Assembly: GCA_001692895.1 (NCBI GenBank)
Contig: KV748199.1
Location: 248,001 to 312,000 of the forward strand
Reading direction: 5' to 3'
From: Cenococcum geophilum 1.58
Lineage: Eukaryota; Ascomycota; Dothideomycetes; Gloniales; Gloniaceae
DNA: 64,000 nucleotides
The notes under the pieces were generated by a model. That model was not told the DNA's origin. It saw only the letters and a program-made list of their open reading frames with translations, and searched no databases. Positions 27,360 through 40,033 of this stretch are shown one piece after another (positions within the stretch are counted from its first letter, which is position 1; every line of letters begins with the position of its first letter). The position numbers and the translations under genes were made by a program.

Positions 27360-28376
27360 GGCCGTCGAAAACGGATTCTGCACCTATACGTGGTGACGGC
27401 TACAAACCTGGGTCTTTAAAGTTCAGACCCAGAGCCAACGCAGAGACGTTATATAGCGCGTGCAAGTAGGACCTAGTGGTTATATGCGTCGTGGGGCGTA
27501 GTGAAAAGTTTTCACATGGGATGGTAAGATCTCGAAAACCACTACTAACGGTACCCCTTCACAATACAGCCACTAGTTCTCCTACTAAGCACCTATGTAA
27601 TCCAACGTGGATAAACAGCTTTTAAAAGCATCCCCTAGCCCCCAATGGAAAGCATTAATGACCTCATATTAACGGATAAACGAGCGTACGAGCGAACGAA
27701 CGAACGAGCAAATATACGGCCCCTCCTAACCCCCAGGGCAGTCGCCCGCGGAGCATGCGGTCACTCGCCGTTTTTAACTACCAAATACTACCTAGCAGCT
27801 TGGATTGCGACCCACGGTTTTCCCTATCTCCTTTTAACGGAGTGGTAACCCTTAGAGAGGGCCTAGCTGGGGCCTAGGCACAAAAGATACCCAAATAACA
27901 TAATATCCCGCTCGCTTATTAGTATTACGGTGGTTAGAACGGATGAATCCCCCTTACGCCTTTAATGGCTCTAGGGGGGGGGAGGCAAGGCGTATATGGC
28001 AGTGGTCTATATAAGAGATAGTATACAGGGGATGGGCAAGATATGGGACATAAAGAGACAATAAGACACAGCAATCGATTAGTAAGGCCTAGCTGGGACG
28101 TAGTAAACCCTAGCTTTAATAAGCTAGAGAAGGAAGCAGTGGTTCCTAAGGAGTTTAAAATATCTAAGGAGGAGGACGTGCAGTAGGCCTATAGGGCCGC
28201 TGCTACGTGCAAACATAGCAAATTGGGGTTTTTCATCCTACTGAGGCTGCTCATAGGGTTTTTCCTCCCCTAACTGCAGGGTTTTCTTCATATAAATTAC
28301 AAGTTTTCCCCCCTGTGACGGAGTAGTCTGCGTAGGCCAAGATAGGATCCGTATTAGACGTTAATTAAAGAACTAC
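27360..28376. mobile_element. 1.0-kb retroposon-like insert with 14-bp target duplication
   Basis: A 1,017-bp segment, far less TA-skewed than its surroundings, inserted in the gag of G3 copy 1. The 14 bp TAATATACGGATAA occur on both sides (27346-27359 and 28377-28390). G3 copy 2 has the empty site once (about 54013-54026, AACATACGGATAATAATT). It has no terminal inverted repeats. It contains a CGAACGAACGAACGAG tandem near 27690, and three GGGTTTTTC-type words near 28225-28295. A duplication this long with no inverted ends suggests target-primed (LINE/SINE-type) insertion, but I see no RT and no clear tRNA-like head. Orientation is unknown. The only sizeable open frame (27645-27848, plus) is probably chance. 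Confidence 0.7.
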
Positions 28377-30678
28377 TAATATACGGATAATAATTAGCAA
28401 TAATAATAATAGAGTTGGAGTACTTATTAATTAATAGCAATAAGGATAGTAAAGGAACTAACTAGGGGTATCTAAACCTTAATAACGTAATAAAAGTAGA
28501 GACTAAGACCGCTATAGAGCAAGGTTTAGTAATGGGTATTATAACACCGTTAAATATGGTATCTATTGCTTTATAAGACAGAAGGAGTAATATCTAGAGA
28601 TAATTAAGTAAGCAGATAACTGCTAGTACTAGCTTACCACTTAATAAAGGCAAAAGGCTAAAGGCTTAAGATTCTTAAGACGAGATAAGAGATAACTAAG
28701 ATTTTTAAGAAGAAATAAGGTATGCTTAAGGACCTATAATAGACGTAAACCGATAGAGTAGGGTAGTAGCTTAGTTTAAGAATATATAAATAAGCTTAGG
28801 ATAAGTGTTCCTAACGGTATAAGATTCTTAAGATAAAATAAGTAAAATTTAAGACTCTTAAGATGAGATAAGAATACTAGTAAAGCCTAGTTGGACTAAG
28901 GCTAGAGCGTAGCTTAAGAAAGAGGCAAGCTTAGGATTAAAAAATCTAAGGGGTTAAGAGTTTAGAGTATAAATAAGGATACCTATAAGTAAAAAGCAAG
29001 CGGCTTTGCTATAGATTAAAGAATCTATAATATAAATAGCAGTTAAATTAGGAGATAGATATATAGACCTAGAGGACTTACTAGTTAAATAAGATGTTTA
29101 GACTAAAGATTGAAAGTTTAATACTAAGATTAAGAAGTAAGAAGACTTTAAGGATTTACTTATAAGATGTATAAAAAAAAAGAAACTATAGAGGAATTTA
29201 GAGTAAGAATTACCTTATAGCAAGAATAGAAACTAAATAAAAGATTTAGTATATTAGAACGTATAAAGGACAGAGTACTAGTATAAAGGATTACTAATAG
29301 GCTAAGAGTAGGCATACTAGGAGCTAAGTAGTTTACTAAACTGGAATAAGAAGAGGATCTAGGGATTCCTACTAGGTTTAAAAAACGATATATAAAAGGC
29401 TGTTATAACGTAGTAATAAGAAGATACTTCCTTACGAATAGACCGTATATACTTTAACAGCTATATTAAAAGTGGTATAGGCAACGACATAATAATAAGT
29501 AGAAAGATTTCTATATATAGTTAGATAAAAAAGTTATCTAAGACCACCTAATTATGGAAAAAGCAATAAATTATATTAAGGGAGCCTTAATTATAATATT
29601 AAAGGATTTAGAGGAATAATTAGAGGACTAAAGAAGCAAAAGGCGCGTCTTAGTACCTGCGAATAAAGTTATAACGTTTAGATTAGTATAATAGAGGTTT
29701 AAACTTAAAGATAAAGACGAGTTAAGAGTTAACTTAAAGTACCTAGTATACTATACGCTATTATAGGTTATATGCGTAGATAATATATATAAAATATATA
29801 AGAATCCAAAGAAAAAGAACTAGAAATACCCTATAAGGATATACTAGATAATAGAAGAATAATAGTATAAGAATGCTAAGTATATACACGGATAGCATCT
29901 AGTAGAAGTCTAAGAGGAAGGAAGTTTAATATTTTAACCAGGAAGATTCCTTATAGAAGAATGCTTAGATAAATAATAATAGTAGGAATATCTAGAGAAC
30001 ACCTATTTATAGTATATTAAAGATAAAAAGCGAACTAGGCATTAGCTAAAGAATAAGCTAAGTATAATAGGATTAAGTAGCTAATAGTTAGGAAAAGTAA
30101 AGGCCTATAGGACTAGAGGGAGCTAGTAGTAGAGCCTTAGACCCTTAAAGGAATTTAAAGATAATACCTAAATCTAAGAATTAAATGGCAAGATTAGTAG
30201 TTTAAAGTATTAGTAGATAGTAGAGTAATAAGGAACTATATCTTACTAGTAGTAGTTAAAAGGATAGGGCTACTATATAGGTAAAAAGAGCACCCTTATC
30301 TATTAGTATTGATTTTAGGAGATTTAATAGCCTATAGAGGAGGTATTATTAATCTTAAAATAGGACTAATTTAGATAACCATTAAAGGGAGATAAGTTAA
30401 GATATCTTTTAATATATTACTATTAGGGAATAATAAGGCAGTATTAAGAATGCCTTAGTTATAGGAATATAATCTAAAGATTAATTAGGTTATAGGTTAG
30501 GTTAATATTAAAGATATATAATAACGTAAGATATAATAATAAACTAAGTTAGTATAATATTAAGTTGGAGCGATATATAAGGAAACTAATTAAGGATTAA
30601 GTTATATACTAAAGAGAGACTATAAATATAGTAAAAAGTTATAGTTACTAAAAAGTAAAAAGCTATTAGAGTATATAG

Positions 30679-30846
30679 TGTTGGTAGGGGGGGGTACTTG
30701 GGGCAGTCTCTTTGAGCTCAGCGGCGTGTCACGTGACAGCGCGCGGGCTATCGTGTAGATACCTTCTCGGGGCCTTTAAGCCCCTAAGATTCTTCCATAT
30801 AGAGTATTATATATATTATTCCATCAGCCTGCTTAGTGCCCTGACA
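30679..30846 (+). repeat. 5' LTR of Copia-B
   Basis: 168 bp, TGTTGGTAGG...CCCTGACA, with an eight-G run near its start and a TATATATTATT stretch near 30810 that could serve as a TATA-like element. It is followed by GGTTATAAGCCC, the likely primer-binding site also seen in Copia-C. Confidence 0.93.
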
Positions 30847-31033
30847 GGTTATAAGCCCTCTTATAGCTTTAATTAAAGCTTTATTAGCTGCTATATTATT
30901 ATCTAATTAACTAAGTTAACACAAACCCATAAATCCTTAAATTTGGACCCCGGTATAGTGCGATAAAAATTTATAATAAACCAATATAAATATACGCCAT
31001 GTATGATACGGTTAAACCAACTAATTGCATACT

Positions 31034-31960
31034 ATGGCGGATATAGTATAAAAGAAGAAGGAATACCAGAGCTCTTTTAGGGCTGTTTCTGTATTAAAAG
31101 GGGACAGTAATTATAAAGAATGGTATCGTTAAATTATACGACGACTTGAGCTTTATGACCTCCTACTAATAATATAAGGTATGGCTGTAGAGCCACCTTA
31201 GCAGACGGATAAGCATAAAGATTGGCGTTATAAATAGATAACGGGACTTAAGGTAATTAAGGGCGTAGTGTTGGAATTAATTTGCGATCAACTTGCTGCA
31301 TTAAGTAAGCCACGTAACTCTATTAAGGATCTGCTTAATTTGATTCAATTACTATGCACCGCGTAAGGTCTCGTTTATAACTACTAGATATAGAATTAAT
31401 GGCTTAATCTTAGTCGCAAAGACTATACCTCGCTTAAAGCCTATATAGAAGCTTTTGTCTTGGGCATAAGGAAATTAAATATAGTGTTAATGCCGATATT
31501 AAGGAAGCAAGCACATACCCGACTGCTTTATGCGGTAGAGGAGGAGTTTCCTATTTAGACAGCTAATTGTTAAGAGGCAGCTAGGAGAGTTATAAAGGAG
31601 GACAACCTTATTATAATTAAGGAACTGGTAAGCGACCTTATGGACGAGAGTTATACTTAACTAGCTACCTCTACCGCAATATCCTTAATTAGTAGGAAGC
31701 TATCTAAAGATAATTAACTAAAATCTAATATAGAAGGATTAGCATTAAATAAGAAGTATAAAGATTATACGCACTACGGTAAAAAATATTGTAGTAGCAA
31801 GGATAGGTGCTTCTACCTTCGCTTGGACCTTTAACTTTAGATATAGAAGCCTTCTAATAAGGATATACTATGCGTAGATCTACCCTAGGAACTAGAAGCG
31901 ACTTTACTAAATTTAACTTCTTAAGTTGGGATAACGGGCAAAGGCTTAGTAGAAGGCCTA
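31034..31960 (+). pseudogene. gag of Copia-B, fossil
   Basis: A Copia gag-type region. The first 30 codons lead into a G-D-x-N-Y-x-x-W block (near 31100-31120), typical of Ty1/Copia gag (UBN2-like) proteins. A Cys/His-containing stretch near 31775-31830 is a weak zinc-knuckle candidate. It begins 187 bp after the 5' LTR. It is broken in several places. Confidence 0.75.
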
Positions 31961-32549
31961 TTTATCAGCAGTATAGCTATAGTTAATAACTTAAATAACA
32001 GTAACTAGGACGACTGGTTCCTTAACTCCTGTTCTAATATTATAATAAGCAATAATTAAAGCGAGTTTATTAACTATAAGACTCTATTAACACCTATTGC
32101 GATAGGGACATTAGGAGGAACTGTCCATTATATAACCGGCAAGGGAATGGTGTATATACCCTTACTAATAGACAATGACAGTACCTGCACGGTAGCTACT
32201 GAGGCCTTTTTTATATCCAAATTACCTTATAAACTCCTCTTAGAGTTAGCTCTTAAGAAGCGTAAGCAGCTCTATATTAGACCTAACAAGGAAATAGGTG
32301 GTCGTATAATTTGGAGGTACTTAAATAACTTAATTATAAGCAGAGCGACGTGTATAAACGGCCTATACGTAATTTAACTGGCTCTAAAGCCTCAACACAT
32401 TACGTACGCCACTGTATAGCAGCTTAACATTAATATACTATATTAGCGTCTTAGCTATGTAGGTAAGAATATACTATAAAAGGTGGCCAAGATAGGCGAC
32501 TTTAGCCTTATAGGTAAGCTGACTTAATGCGAAGCCTGTTACCTAGCGA

Positions 32550-33110
32550 CGGCAAAGCGCTAGGTCTCTTATACTACACCTATACCACCTTAGCAGCTAT
32601 TTAAACGCGTGCATGCTAACACCTTTTACCTCACCCTAGAGGGAGTTGGGGGTAATAAGTATATAGCAATCTTTGTGGAAGCGTACGCCAGATATATATA
32701 CGCCTTCTTTAAAACCAAGAAAATAATCGCCGCAGAAGGGCTTCGAGAGCTTAATAATCTAGTATATAACTAAACTGGACGATATATCGGCTCGCTCGTG
32801 ATTAACGGCGGCAGAGAATTTGGTATTAAAGAGCTTATTAAATACGCCAAATTAATAGGCATAAACGTACTGCGTACGGCTCCCTATACCTTCAAGCAGA
32901 ACGGAACGCCCGAACGCATTAGAGGCATTATATTAGGTATGGCTAGATTAATGACAATTAAGGCTAATCTACTAGAATACCTATAGGACGAAGCTTATAA
33001 GATAGCAATTTAAATTTAGAATAGAATACCTTATAGAAAAGAGACCAGATTACCGTTTTAAATTAACGCTAAATACTATAATTAGCCGTTTAAAATGCGT
33101 ATACTAAATA
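32550..33110 (+). pseudogene. Integrase core of Copia-B, fossil
   Basis: A retroviral-type integrase core. The segment 32798-32986 shows the family's G-G-x-E-F block and, about 35 codons later, the N-G-T-P-E-R block that carries the catalytic Glu. In the family this enzyme joins cDNA ends to host DNA. The piece stays open for 62 codons, the longest intact run of integrase in the window. Confidence 0.82.
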
Positions 33111-34149
33111 TATTATATCTATAACGTTATAGTATAACTGCCTATATCCATATCAAAGGACCAGAGAGCGTATAATTAAGGAAGCTGGCTCCGCAAGCTA
33201 AGAAAGGACGTCTAGTTAGTTATAAAGGCAATAATGGTCACATCTATCGTGTCTAAATACCGGCTGAGAACAAGATTATACGATTACGTGACGTAATATT
33301 TAATAAAGCTTAAGATCTACTGATCGCCACGCTAGAGGATAAGCTTACTGTATAGGAGCTAGAGCCGGAACTACTACCAGAACCACAAGGTCCGACCACT
33401 ACTATAGTTACTATAGTTACCTACCCTGCTGTAAAAGCACTAGAAGAAAAGGAACACCGTATAGATAAACTAGAAGGACCCTATACTCCTAACTCAGTAC
33501 TAGGAGAACTAGGCCTAAGAGGGGCAATACTATAGTTATCTCCTTCACCAGAACCAGGCCCGTTAACTCAGTTAAATTGGTTATTAAGTTAGAGCCTATT
33601 AACGGAGTTAGGGAACTCCTTAGCGTTAGCGCTAGTTTCTAAAAAGGCGACTGACCTATATAGAGACATGCGACGGTACGCCACTATATTTTAAATAACT
33701 AATGCACCTACTATAAAGGACGCAGCTAAGGCGTTATAAGCCTTTAAGAAGGTAGCCCGGCAGTTAACTGCTAACTTACTCCTAGTGGGCAGGGAGAGCA
33801 TAATACCGTTAATTACTGAAAGCGACAATAAAGACTATAACGATTAAGACAATGTCGACTTAGATAATAATAGAGTCTACTAAATTAACTAATAGCTTAA
33901 GGGGGGTGTGGAGACAGAGGCTTCTAAACCAGAGGAGCTTCCTGTCGGAGTAAATACTTATAGCTGAAAGAAGAAGGTCTTTTATATGGCGATTGCATTC
34001 TCGTCCTATATACAGATACAGCCGGCTCCTTAGAAACCTCATCTAGAAGCTCCGCATAAGATTAAGATACCGCGAACGTTAAAGAAGGCTCTACAGTCAC
34101 CAGAAGCTCCTTACTAGCGTTAAGCGCTGATAGTTAAAATAACTTAATA

Positions 34150-35645
34150 CTAAAAGGCTAAGACGTATCGACTAGTTAAAAGACCAAAGGGCGCACAAGT
34201 ACTACTATTAAAGTTTATCTTTAACCTTAAATACAACGCATCTAGAGAGGTGATCCGGTATAAGGCAAGGTAGGTTATATACGGTAACCACTAAGTGGCA
34301 AATATCGACTACAACAGTATATATACCGCGGTAGTGACCTTAACTGCGTATAGGATACTACTGGCGTTAATCGCGGTATATGACCTTAAGGCTTACCAGA
34401 TTAACGTTATTACGGCCTTCCTAAATAGCTTTATAAGGAAGCACTCGATCTACATATAACAGCTAAAAGAATTTAAAAATAACGACCGTACGTTAGTCTG
34501 TTTATTACTAAAGGCGATATATAGCCTTAAATAGGCACCTCTGCTGTAGTATAACACCCTAACAGAGTATCTAAAGACGATAGGATTTGACCTAATTAAC
34601 GAAGATCCTTGCGTATTTCGACACCGCAAATACCAGGACGCCTATCTCTACTTATATATAGATGATATTATAATTGCGGCGGCGACGATACTGGTCATTA
34701 AGGCCCTTAAGGAGCTTCTATGGAAACAATATAAGATTAAGGACCTAGGAGAGCTTTAATTCTTCTTAGGGATTCGTATAGTACGCGACCGAGTTAATTA
34801 AAAGATCGCGATTATATAGGACGCCTATATGGCGAGGATCCTTAAGTTCTTTAAGCTTACTAGAATTAACCTAAAAGCGACACTAATAGCTACTGGCCTT
34901 TAATTAAGAAAGCGCTATCTAGAAGACCTTATAGATAAGGCCTATAAGAAGTGGTATCTAGAAGCTATTAGATCCTTTACCTAGCTCTCGTGTTAAATAA
35001 GGCTAGACCTATTTACGGCTATAGGAAAGCTATTATAATATTTAGCTAACCTACCTAACAAACATTAAGCGCACGTTAAGAGAGTATTTAGATATATTTA
35101 AGGTACAAAAGACCATGGAATAATATATGGCGGCAAGTAGTACAACCCTAGGAGACTTAACCTAGAGGTATACGTCGATGCAGCTTATAGTAATAACCTG
35201 GATAACCGTAAATTAACTTAGGGCTAGTTTATCAAACTAACTGGAGCTCTAATTAAATGGGCCTTAAAGAAGCAATCAACAGTAGTAATATCCTCTACGG
35301 TGGCAGAGTACCTAGCGATTAAATTGGCAGTATAAGAAGCGATCAAGATCACGACCTTCCTAAGAGCCCTTAGCTACAACGGCATAGATCTAGCTCCAGT
35401 TTAGATCTACACGGACAGTGCGAACGTACAAGCACTTACTAAGGGCGAACGACCGGTGCTAAAAGAGCGCCATACGGATATTAAGCTCTGTAAGATTAAG
35501 GATAATATTAAACAGGGTAGGATTAAACTACACTATATACCGGGCGTGGACCAGCCAGCAGACGGCTTAACAAAGGCTCTACTAAAGGTCGCCTATAAGG
35601 CGTTTAAGATAGGTATCGGAGTTACCAAAGTCTCCTGGGTTAACT
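34150..35645 (+). pseudogene. RT and RNase H of Copia-B, fossil
   Basis: Copia reverse transcriptase. It runs from the A-F-L-N-x-x-I block near 34415, past the Y-I-D-D-I active-site block near 34650, to the F-F-L-G-I-R block near 34765. RNase H follows, with the A-x-S-T-x-A-E-Y-x-A area near 35295-35325. The terminal ADGLTK segment ends at the stop near 35645. The last 63 codons (35456-35647) are open. Elsewhere there are many stops. Confidence 0.88.
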
Positions 35646-35920
35646 AGGCCTAATTAGGAAATCATACTACGACTAGCGGAACCTCAGAATTAATGCCAAT
35701 CGACTCAGTTCCAAATTTTAAAAGCTTACTAATACTACTTTTCAGCATGGGAGACGGGCGATTAAGCGTCGTCGATATTCGAAAAATTTCCATTTTTTTC
35801 CCAATTTTATTTCTTATTACTTATACTACCCCTACCTATTAACCACAACCTTACAGAGCATGGTATAGTTATCCTAGAGGAGTTTCCTATTCGCTAGAGC
35901 TTATAGAGCCTAGGGGGGTA

Positions 35921-36088
35921 TGTTAGTAGGGGGGGGTACTTAGGGCAGTCTCTTTAAGCTCAGCGGCGTGTCACGTGACAGCGCGCGGGCCATCGTGTAG
36001 ATACCTTCTCGGGGCCTTTAAGCCCCTAAGATTCTTCCATATAGAGTATCATATATATTATTCTATCAGCCTGCTCAGTGCCCTGATA
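35921..36088 (+). repeat. 3' LTR of Copia-B
   Basis: The 168-bp partner of 30679-30846. A purine tract (TAGGGGGGTA, 35911-35920) lies immediately before it, as expected for the plus-strand primer. Confidence 0.93.
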
Positions 36089-36093
36089 TATAG

Positions 36094-38880
36094 TATAGGA
36101 CTATAAGATAGAGTTAGAACTAGGAATAAGTCTAAGGTTTTACCTAACCTATAAGTTAATAGAAAAAGAGTTATAGGCACTTAAGGGGTTTATCTAGGAA
36201 AATCTTTAAAAGGGATATATTAGACCATTATAGTTATTAGCGGGATATCTAGTACTATTTATACTAAAGAAGAATAGAAAACTTAGGCTATATATTAACT
36301 ATAAACAGTTAAATAGTATTACTAGAAAGGATAGGTATCCTTTACCCTTAATTAGCGAAATCTAAGATAAAATTGGTAATGCGTAAATCTTTATAAAGAT
36401 AGATCTAAAATGGGCGTACTATTAGATTAGAATTAAGAAAGGCAATAAATAAAAGGCAGCCTTTAGGTTAAAAGAAGGATTATATAAACTACTAGTTATA
36501 TAATTCAGGCTTATAAACGCATTAGCAATATTTTAGAAGCGTATTAATAATATATTAAGAGAACACTTAAATAAATTTGTTATGGTATATCTTAATAACA
36601 TTATTATCTACTTAATAAGTAAGGAAGAATATAGAGAACACGTTAAATGGGTCTTAAAGAGACTATAGAAAGAGTAGATACTAGTAGTAATTAAGAAATA
36701 TAAGTTCTTTACTAGGAAGACGAATTTTATTAGATTTATTATTAAACTAGGCTAACTTAGTATAAATCTAAAGAAGATTAAGGCTATAGTAAATTGGTAA
36801 GAACTAGAAAATATAATATAGTTAAGGTTATTTTTAGGGTTCTATAACTACTGCAGAAGGTTTATAGCTTAATAGTTAAAGGATATTAAGCCACTTATAA
36901 GATTAATAAAGAAGGAAGAACTATGGGTATAGGGAGAGGAATAAAAGAAACTATTTAAGAAAATTAAATAGTTGTTTACCTAGGAGCCAGTTCTTAAAAT
37001 CTATTAACTATAGTTAGAGATAGTAGTTAAAACGGATATATTAGACTATATACTAGGAGCGTGCTTTTTATAGAAATATAAAGATAGATAGCACCTAGTA
37101 GTATACTATAGTTAGAAGATAACACTACCAGAACTAAACTATAACATCTATAATAAGGAGTTATTAGGTATAGTTATAGTATTAAAAAAATAGAGATTAT
37201 TCTTATAAGGTATAAAAAAAACTATTTATAGTTAAAATGGATTATAAGAACCTAATAGGGTTCCTAATAATAAAAAAACTTAATTATAAATAGGTTAGAT
37301 AGGCGGAGATGCTTACGGAATACTATTTTAAGATTTAGTATACTAAGGGTATAGAAAATACACAAGCAAATACTCTAAGTAGAAAGACTAAACTATAAAA
37401 CGATAAAAAGCTATTAGGGGCTTTATTGCGAAAAGATATAGACAGATTAATTAAATATAATTATTCGAAAATCGTAGTAATATAAGAAAAAAAGATCTAT
37501 AAATTACTAAAGAGTAATTAGATATAAAAGATCCTAGATATATAAATAGAGGATCTAAACTTAAAGTAGTATAAAAATTAAGAAGCGATATATATACCGA
37601 GATCTATTATAAAGGAGTTTATTAAATTATTTTATAAAGAACTAACTTAAGGATATAACGGAGCTATAGGCTTAGTGTTAAGACTTTAAGAGAAGTATAT
37701 TATTAATAGAATTTAGAAACTAGCTAAATAAGTTATAAAGAAATATCTAGATTGCTAAAAAAAATTAACTAATAAGGTATAAGCTATATAGAGAGCTATA
37801 ACCTATTAAAATACTAGAGAGACTATAGAAGGTTATATTATAGGACTTTATTATTAAGTTACTAAAGTTAAGAAATCCTATTACCGGATAAGATTATAAC
37901 GCAATCTTAGTAATAATAGACAAGCTTATAAAGTAGGGATACTTTATAGCATGTATAGAAGAAATATTAGCGGAAGATATTGCTAGAATCTATATTAAAG
38001 AAGTATTTATAAGACATAAAGTACTAAATAAGATTATATTAGACAGAGATCTAAGATTTATAGTAGTATTTTAGGAAGTATTCTTAATAGAGTAAGAAGT
38101 TTAAGTAGTAACTTTTACCGCATATTATCTATAGACAGATAGTTAAATAGAAAGATTAAATTAGACACTAAAGTAGTATTTAAGGTATTATATTAATTAC
38201 GCACAGAATAATTAGGTATCGCTATTACTAGTTATATAGTTTATATACAATGCAATACTATAAGAAGGAATAGGCATATTACTATTTAAGGCGAATTATA
38301 GATATAAGCTAAGGACCTTATTATCGCCACGTTAAGTAAAGAAGATAAGTAGTATAGCTAAGTAAAGAATAAAGAGTTTAATAAATNTTTATNNANANCT
38401 TANNGAAANAGCTAAGNNNNTANAGNAAAGNATNAAAANGTACTANNATNNTAAGAGATCTAAGGGACTAGATCTTAAGGAGGGAGATAAAGTATAGCTA
38501 CTATACAAAAATTTTAAAAGTTAATAACTAAGTAAGAAGTTAGACCACGTTAGACTAGAACCTTTTAAAATTATATAGAAAATTTCATTAGTTATATTTA
38601 AGTTAAACCTACTAGCTAGAATAAAGATCTACCCTATATAGTACATTATAATGCTAGAGCTATTATATAGGAATATTAAGCTACTAGTTTACGAAGTAGA
38701 TATGTATAGAGGATAAGAGAAAGACAAATAGTAAGTTTTAAAGATTATTAGTTATAAGGACGTAGATAATGAAATATAGTATAAAGTAAAGTGGATAGGC
38801 TATAATAAGACTACCTAAAAGCTATTAGAGAACCTAAAGAACGCTATAGAAAAGGTACAGGAGTATTAGAAGAGAAAAGG
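36094..38880 (+). pseudogene. pol of G3 copy 1: RT, RNase H, integrase, chromodomain, fossil
   Basis: This continues G3 after Copia-B. RT is near 36180-36960, RNase H near 37000-37400, the integrase zinc-binding region near 37600-37760, the integrase core near 37860-38300, and N bases fall at 38387-38451. A chromodomain (about 38728-38875) ends pol. It is recognisable by the KVKWIGY block and a following T-T-x-x-L-L-E-N-L block. In chromoviruses this domain steers insertion toward marked chromatin. It carries many breaks. Confidence 0.82.
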
Positions 38881-38944
38881 TTAGGTAATATTAATAAGGA
38901 ATCGCTAAAGAACGAGTTACCTAAAGGGGACCTAGGAAGAGCGA

Positions 38945-39310
38945 CTGCCGAACTACTTAGAGTTGTTTCCTTCTCTATTAAAAGAGAATCCGTTCTTTTA
39001 TTACTAAGTTCCTATAAACCTTATTTTATAAGTTTCTATTCCTTAAAATAAACCTTTTTACAAACTTTCTTAAGACGAATTAACTAAGTAAACGCAGCAA
39101 GACGAGAATTGAGAGCCCGTTATTAAGTATTAGCAGCCTCCTTCTTAACGTTACGTAAATAATAAAGTTCCGCTAAGGTAACAGATAGTTTATTATTAAG
39201 CTTTATAATAGCAGATTAAATATAAGACCCTATAATAAATTACTTAGGGAACTTAGAGACTATTAAGAGTTATAGGACATATATACTTAGCGTTAAAAAT
39301 TAAGCAAATA
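38945..39310 (-). other. Antisense coding-like tract in G3, before the 3' LTR
   Basis: Between the chromodomain and the 3' LTR the minus strand reads as about 110 codons of Lys/Leu/Glu-rich protein-like sequence. Its interruptions are of the TAA/TAG kind expected from RIP. The plus strand there does not read as protein. A similar, recognisably related tract lies at the same place in G1 (47200-47480, minus). The composition suggests a helical, perhaps coiled-coil protein. No family recognised. Confidence 0.45.
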
Positions 39311-39621
39311 TCGTAGGACGATTAAATATTTGCTTTAGTGCACTCTATATAGGAAGAGGGCTACTAAGACAGAGGACTCGCTAACGTAATATAGAATAAC
39401 TCTTTTTTCACGCAATAAGAACATGGAGATAGTATTACTTCACTAAGTAATAGTATAGAAGAGACTATACGCGTATAATAAAAAGTTAAAGAAGAAGAAG
39501 GTGCTTTAGGTATTATAAGTAATAATATTAACTAAATTAATTAAACGGATATTATACCTCTAGTAAATAACTTAGAGATACTAGGTATCTTTAAGGATAA
39601 AGATAAAGAGGAGGGAGATAG

Positions 39622-40033
39622 TGTTACAAACGCTTTAAGTATAATATTATAACTACTTAGAGAAGAGTTAGAGGAAGCTAGTTAGTTAATATAAGTACGG
39701 TTTAGGATAAAACCTATAAAACTATATAATGAGGAATAGTAAGCAGAGTTACGTAATATAATCTATATAATCTATAAGATCTATAATAAAGTAAATAGAG
39801 TAGATAAAGTAGATAGAGCAACGACTTTCTTAGGAGTACGGTTGTGTATTTAAGGACCCTTGGTCCCTACCTAGATAGTTCCTTCCTTATAGTAATTCTT
39901 AGAATACAATTAGAGTTAATCTATTAGGTAACCACTCCACCAGTTATTATTACGTTATTAACTTACTTGTAATACCTATATACCTAGCCCATTAATAAGT
40001 CTACCGTAGTCCCTACTATAAGGCTTCGTTACA
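39622..40033 (+). repeat. 3' LTR of G3 copy 1
   Basis: The 412-bp partner of 25561-25990, ending GCTTCGTTACA. It has fewer TATATAATC units than the 5' LTR. Confidence 0.88.

Larger units (their letters stand above)
30679..36088 (+). mobile_element. Copia-B: full-length Ty1/Copia element, younger, broken
   Basis: A 5,410-bp plus-strand element with two 168-bp LTRs and a 5-bp duplication TATAG (30674-30678 and 36089-36093). The LTRs differ at about 8 positions, all transitions. Order: gag from the ATG at 31034; protease near 32010-32130; integrase 32550-33100; linker; RT 34150-34900 with YLYIDDIIIA near 34643-34675; RNase H 35160-35640 with ADGLTK near 35558. It is much less eroded than its hosts, so it arrived later, but it still has several dozen breaks. 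It sits between protease and RT of G3 copy 1. Confidence 0.93.
25561..40033 (+). mobile_element. Gypsy G3 copy 1: full-length chromodomain LTR element with nested insertions, broken
   Basis: A plus-strand element related to but distinct from G1. LTRs are at 25561-25990 and 39622-40033, with a 5-bp duplication AGCCC (25556-25560 and 40034-40038) inside the Copia-A2 integrase. gag starts near 26034, with a zinc knuckle near 27035-27075. It is cut at 27359 by a 1.0-kb insert and at 30678 by Copia-B, between protease and RT. RT is near 36180-36960, integrase near 37400-38450 and the chromodomain near 38728-38875 (KVKWIGY block). A polypurine stretch AAAGAGGAGGGAGATAG precedes the 3' LTR. It carries many breaks throughout. 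Confidence 0.9.

Noticed and set aside
27645-27848. 67-codon ORF in the 1.0-kb retroposon-like insert
   Set aside because: It includes a translated CGAA tandem and has no recognisable domain. Probably chance in a stop-poor stretch.
27880-27980. tRNA-like A/B box region as a SINE head
   Set aside because: Only loose matches (GGTTAGAACGGATGAATCC-like). No cloverleaf could be formed by eye, so no RNA gene is claimed.
33860-34042. 60-codon minus-strand ORF
   Set aside because: Antisense to the integrase-RT linker of Copia-B.
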